This document shows positions 59,261 through 64,000 of a stretch of 64,000 nucleotides of DNA, piece by piece. The stretch lies in the NCBI GenBank assembly GCA_037157565.1, contig JAZHRO010000036.1, positions 132,626,001 to 132,690,000 on the forward strand, read 5' to 3'. The stretch comes from Thalassia testudinum. Its lineage: Eukaryota; Streptophyta; Magnoliopsida; Alismatales; Hydrocharitaceae. Under the pieces are notes generated by a model that did not search any database, was not told the DNA's origin, and was given only the letters and a program-made list of their open reading frames with translations. Position numbers and translations under genes: made by a program. The first letter of the stretch is position 1, and each line of letters opens with the position of its first letter.

Positions 59261-60613
59261 CTTAATCTTAATTTACCATTAATTGCTAAGGAATAATTAA
59301 GATCTAATTAATTAACTAACTATTAAATTAGAATACTTTTAAGCCTATGAACATTGCACAAAAATTAATCAAATTAGCACATGCAACATTCCATGAATAA
59401 AGAACATATTTACACATGTGATTTGTCATTAAAAATCAAATAAACATGTTTATTACAATCTTTACATCTAATTACAAAAGATTAAGGCAAGAAAAAGTTA
59501 TACAATTGAGTATAAATGACTTATTACATCAATTAAGCTAAAAATATTAAAAGAGAATATAAGAATACGCTATTAAAGCAAGTCAGATTTCTTCTTTCTA
59601 TTTCTTCTCTTCATTCTTTCTTTAGCCCTTTTCTTCTTATTATTATTTCCTCTCCTCTGTTATTGCTCTCTCTCTTATTCCCTCTCTTTCCTTTACTCTC
59701 TGTGTTAGCTTAATTTCCTTCTCTTTATCTTTACTGTGCTTTAACGTCCACACCCTAACCATTTTCACATTCACTTAACCATTTAATCTTTAATTACAAA
59801 AATATGATTTTTCTTTTAATTGGCGACTCAGATTGGTCGGGGATATACAGCACCCCCTAGAGGGTGGGACCAGACCCTACTGGGTCTGAGACTAGTTTTA
59901 CTTAGGTGTCTTATTTCCAATTCAAGCCCATGCACAGTATCCGGCCTCCCAGGCCCACACACGCCCGCTCATGGGCCCACACTCACACCCGTAGGCGCAC
60001 GCACACACACATGCGTAGGCACGTGCAACGCATGCACCCGCACCCCATGCTCGTTTCATTGCGCCCTACGCTGATGACTGAAGTGTCATGTACACAAAAT
60101 CGTAATATAGCAAGGCGGTGCCTCCAAAACTACCGATGTGGGACTAACTTTATCCACTCCAGGCCGAACTTGGATTCCGACCGGCTCCGTTCACCAAATC
60201 AATCGAGCAAAGGCTCGATCGAGAGCTCTTAATGTGCTCTACAAGATGCACACATCAATTTGATGCTCAGATTTCAATTAGTCCTTCGATTTGAAGGACG
60301 AACTTGGCTATTTCGCATGGCTGTTAATGCCTGCAAAAGTAAAACTCAGGTCATTTGTCCTAAGGGAAGGCTTTAGTCACTCTACTGTAGGTCTTAACAG
60401 CTTCAGAAAATTGTTCCGCGTCTAATGGATCAAGAAAGAGAGCTTCAGAGAGCTTCAGGAATAGAGAAGGGAAGAACTTGGGATCTCCGTTCAGGTGTTG
60501 TAGAGCTCCAATCTGAGCTTTGAAAGGTTCAACTGGGAGATAACAACCCCCAAAAGGAAACTACACAACCTCAGAAGGTTGTTAGCAATTGATTCAGGAA
60601 GAATTTAGCCTTC
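59261..60613. other. Spacer between the two inverted solo LTRs
   Basis: AT-rich to 59580, TC-rich at 59590-59720, then a GC-richer part (59820-60240) with a CACACACGC-type stretch near 59990-60020 and ATGTGGGACTAA. The last 300 bp are AT-rich. No coding motif. The part after 59820 looks like LTR or leader sequence of an unidentified element, but no borders were found. Confidence 0.45.
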
Positions 60614-60618
60614 AAATT

Positions 60619-63314
60619 TGTAACGACCCGATTCCCGAGTCCCTACGAGACACGAGAACCGGACCGACTCGACTAATCCCAAGACCCAGTCGTCCAACGA
60701 GGAAGTAACCAAAAGACAGTAAAATAAACCACATTCAGCATGAATATAACTAACAGTAAGAAAGTACAGCAGTAAGGAAAGAGACTACTACAGTAGGCAC
60801 CACCACAACAGTAAAACAACATTTATCATATAACAAAACTGCAGGTAAGAAGGTACAGCGGAAACAGAAACTACTCACTAGAACAGAAACAAAAAGGGGT
60901 ACAAAGCTGTGGTAACTCTACTGGACCCTACTCGGCCCAGCGTCCTCTGCAGCCGCCGACCCTGGCTGCTCAACACCTGGTCCTGAAAAAGGTAACGAGT
61001 GTAACACGTCAGCAAAACGCTGAGTAGAGTGGCAAACTAACTAAAGGCAACAGTAGAGTGTACAGTAGCTGTTATGTTCTATTACTTCCTTTATTTACAT
61101 CTTTCAATTTTTTTCTCACTATTTCATTTACTTCTCAGATCCTTTACTTGATCTCGAATGTCCTCGTGGGACGATCTTGATTGCAGTCTTTTCCAAAAGT
61201 AGAAGTAGCACGTGGTGCTCTCCTGGCCGGGAGAGTCCCCCGTGGTGATCCTACCCTCAGTCAACCACCCCAAGGTCACTGACAGACGTAACGGTGACTA
61301 CGGCACGCGCGATAAACGCACAGGTAGCTAGCCCGCACTGGCACGCGGTCAGTCGTTTCCGTTAACGGGTGCGCCCAAAGCACAGCACGGAACCAGGGCA
61401 GAGCCCTCTCAGTAACAGGGGTCCAACCCCTCCACAGTAACCAAACCGGGGCCTTGCCCCTCCACAGTCCGCGCACCCTCACCTGACTACCCTGGTTTGC
61501 CCTAGTGGGCCTAACAAGTCGGTGAAGGAGGCTAGCAGAACCCCGGGGCCCGTGGGGTAGCTAGTACTCTCCTAACACTACTAGCTCTCCTCGGTACTAC
61601 GTACACGGGGGCCAACAAGTCGGTACAGAGCGGCCAAGCCTAACCCCGGGTCCCTGGGGCGGCTGGCCCCACTCTGCACTAAAACAGGTACAGGTACTTC
61701 CCTTGGTACTGCGTACCCAAGAGACAGTACAAACTACATCTCAGTTCCATTCCTTTTCTTTCCAGGAGTTCCACTCCTAATTCCCCGTAGGGTTCCAGCT
61801 CTTTATCTCAGAACATCATATGTTTCACTTTCCAGATTCACGTTCTCAATTTCCATGATCTCAAACATGTTTCTTTGTTCATAACAGGCAGCTGTTAATT
61901 AATTTCACAGGCAGCTTATATATTCCTTTCCATTTTTTCCAAGACTGCAGTAATATACATTCCACTAGTTTTTCCATCCTAGGATTCATGCCATATCCTA
62001 GGATCTATCATACAATCTAGTTTTCCGGCCCTAGGATTCATGCAACACCTAGGAGCTATCATTCCATATATTTCTCATTCCTAGGATTCATGCAATGCCC
62101 TAGGTTCTAGTTATGGTTCCATACTTTAACAGATTTTATTAATACTTAAAACCACTCTACTAGGTACAACGGGAGTAATGGGGGCGTGATCGGGAATCCC
62201 GCGCGCCTCCGCGACTCTCAAGACTGCAACCGAACGAGGTCCTATCACAAGGATCAAACACAAGGAGTGTCTCAAAACAGTGTATAGCTACTGTAGGCGG
62301 GTAGAGGAATAAATTCTGAAACGAACGCAACTCGAATCGCGGAAAACGGAGCCCAAACGGGCCCTAAACGGGTCGAGAAAGACAATACTGTGCAAAATCA
62401 GACGTCTGGAACTCCTTCCAGACGTCTTAAACGGTGGATCAGAGAATTACCTGTTCGGCTTGGTTCCCCGGACGTCCAGAAGTCTGTGGGGACGTCTGCC
62501 TAGATCCAAGACGTCCGATGGTCACTCCGGACGTCTGGAGGTCACTCCCGCCGTCTGGTACAAATTCCAGACGTCTGATTCGCAAAGATGACGAATCAGA
62601 GGACCTGCGCACAGCCAACCCTCCTCCCTCAGTACGGTCAGTCGACAAAAAGTAGAAGAAAGCGGAAACTCACCTTTCAGACGTCTGTATGATCTCACAG
62701 ACGTCGACCTTGCGCCTGGATATCAATCCAGACGTCTGATTCTGGAAATTTTTCCAGAATCAGAACCTTGCTCGGCCTCCGCTCGCGACGCCGCCCGCGT
62801 CGCACCTCGCGCGTCCGCTGCTCCGCCCGCAGCAGGTCCCTCTCCGCGACGCTCTGCGCCCCCCTGCGCCCTCCGCCGGCCGGCCAAGCCGCTCCCGGCG
62901 AGCTCGCCCTCACGGCAGAGCCCCGCCCTCGCACGCCGCAGCTCCTCCGCGCCTACTGCGGCTGCAGCTGCCGCTGCGCCCTCGCGTCCGCTCGCTCTCG
63001 CGCACAGGCAGGAGAAGAAGGAGGAAGATGGTGGAGACGGGAGGGGAGGCGCCCCCCCCCCCTTTTAACGCCGCGCGGAGAGGAGAGAGAAGGCGGTCGC
63101 AGTCTCCTGCAGCCGCAGAGAAAGAGGTAGGATCGCAGGTCTGCGCGCACAGGCGCGCAGACGAATATCCCGTGCGAGCATAACTGTTCGCCAAACGTCT
63201 GTAACTATCCCGGACGTCTTGTCAAACGTCTGGATGTGATCCCAGACGTCTTGACAGACGTCTGGGCCACCTCCCAGACGTCTTAAAATACGTCTGGGGC
63301 ACGCGCTCGTTACA
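60619..63314 (-). mobile_element. Solo LTR, copy D of the TGTNACGACCC family (2696 bp)
   Basis: The duplication aaatt is perfect (60614-60618 and 63315-63319). The ends are TGTAACGACCCG and CGCTCGTTACA. It aligns inverted with copy C along its length: the first 80 bases are almost identical to the reversed end of C. Motif pairs at 62400/62420 and at 63256/63276 are 20 bp apart. The GC-rich part (62760-63170) yields chance frames only. No internal retrotransposon sequence is present. Confidence 0.92.
63190..63300. promoter_or_regulatory. Terminal AGACGTCT cluster of solo LTR D
   Basis: Exact motifs start at 63244, 63256 and 63276, with ACGTCT variants before and after. This mirrors 56572-56643 of copy C (spacings 12 and about 20). 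Confidence 0.8.
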
Positions 63315-63319
63315 AAATT

Positions 63320-64000
63320 TCACCAAAAACACGAAGAATACAATAATGGGTTCAAATGAACCCATACTGACCAGTGAATCAAAACACTTAAAATCCTCAA
63401 TACAACTCATTCTAATCAACTCTAAAACATTCCAGATTGTCCCAGAATTCAATTGAAACATTAATTTCACAGAATTAATCAACTAATCCTCGAGTTGGAT
63501 TCAGAGTTGACCAAATCAATCTCAGAGTTGACTTTCTATTCTAGGTTTTCTTAGATCAAATTGAGGATCTAGATCGACTCAATTCAACCCCAGGAAGTGA
63601 TTCAGAGCTTCAAATTTATGTTTTGAATCCTCTGAAGTGATCTCAGGCATCGTCGCCTGAGCACAAAATTAGGTTTGTTGGGCAGAACAACCTAGAGGAT
63701 TTCAAAGCCATCAAAGGTCAAAAATAACCTCTAAAGGTTTTGCTCATGCTTTTTGACCTAATTCCAGAAGCCTAACTTTAACTGAGTAGCTTCTCCAACT
63801 CCACCAGAGTTGAAGAAGACACAGCTCAAATGAGAACTCCAGAAAATAAAACATAGATTTAATCATCAATTTATAATCCTTGCACTCCAAATAGACAATC
63901 TGGAGCTCCTTAGAGCTTGTCAAGGATTGCAGTGGAAAATTGACTCGCAAGAGCTCACCGAAGCTCCGGTGAGTCCAATTCTGATGGATTGGAGTACAGA
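63320..64000. other. Right-end flank, no gene recognised
   Basis: AT-rich with phrases such as TTCAGAGTTGA repeated at 63508 and a near copy (TCTCAGAGTTGA) at 63520. It is the continuation of the locus left of 60614, so the pre-insertion sequence can be rebuilt. No conserved motif on either strand. Confidence 0.45.

Noticed and set aside
62768..63194. GC-rich frames in solo LTR D
   Set aside because: Same reason: LTR sequence with no domain, overlapping frames on both strands.
60619..63314. Reading the 2.7-kb units as DNA transposons because of GACCC inverted ends
   Set aside because: TG...CA ends with 5-bp duplications, a TATA box and lack of transposase fit LTRs better; some LTR families have long inverted termini.

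Overview
The window is nuclear DNA of a flowering plant. It is dominated by nested, decayed transposable elements and holds only one convincing ordinary gene. The evidence is a Tat-lineage Ty3/gypsy element with two RNase H domains, Ty1/copia fragments on both strands, an L1-type LINE, hAT-like and CACTA-like non-autonomous DNA elements, a FAR1/MULE-type gene remnant and a C48/Ulp1-type protease remnant. The one good gene is strongly GC-rich at its 5' end, which suggests a monocot, but the sequence alone does not fix the species. No bacterial operon, CRISPR array, rRNA or tRNA gene was seen.

Layout. 1-1096 is AT-rich flank ending in a trinucleotide microsatellite. 1102-11881 is a full-length but dead Tat element: LTRs, gag, protease, RT, RNase H, second RNase H, integrase, an antisense accessory gene, a 45-bp tandem repeat, LTR. 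It interrupts an older antisense copia element (11882-12955), which abuts a sense copia fragment (12956-14810). A 1.55-kb miniature LTR element (14956-16503) has perfect 5-bp target duplications. A sense copia RT/RNase H (16504-16821, resuming at 23183) is split by a LINE (about 16822-23182), and the LINE is split by a 978-bp hAT-like element with a perfect 8-bp duplication. An antisense copia element (24334-29558) carries a 2.44-kb solo LTR and a 307-bp element rich in GCATGC palindromes.

29559-35950 is the most gene-like stretch. It holds a minus-strand gene for a small proline-containing membrane protein with an acidic tail (33890-34723 plus a candidate short exon). 35953-39085 is a broken FAR1/FRS-like gene with a 300-bp CACTA-like insertion. 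39961-51338 is a minus-strand, gag-only copia-type LTR element (TR-GAG/LARD-like). Each of its two LTRs has been hit by a different solo LTR. 52600-56040 is a decayed DUF1985/Ulp1-like protease gene on the minus strand. 56552-59255 and 60619-63314 are two more solo LTRs of one family in opposite orientation.

The most striking signal is an 8-bp palindrome, AGACGTCT, and its CpG-decay variants. It occurs in clusters, repeatedly with a 20-bp start-to-start spacing. The clusters sit in the LTRs of at least three different families: the four related solo LTRs, the gag-only element, and the solo LTR at 47119-49901. They are absent from the Tat, copia and LINE sequences here. In the gag-only element and some solo LTRs the cluster lies just upstream of a TATA box, so it looks like a shared, helically phased promoter module built on an ACGT core.
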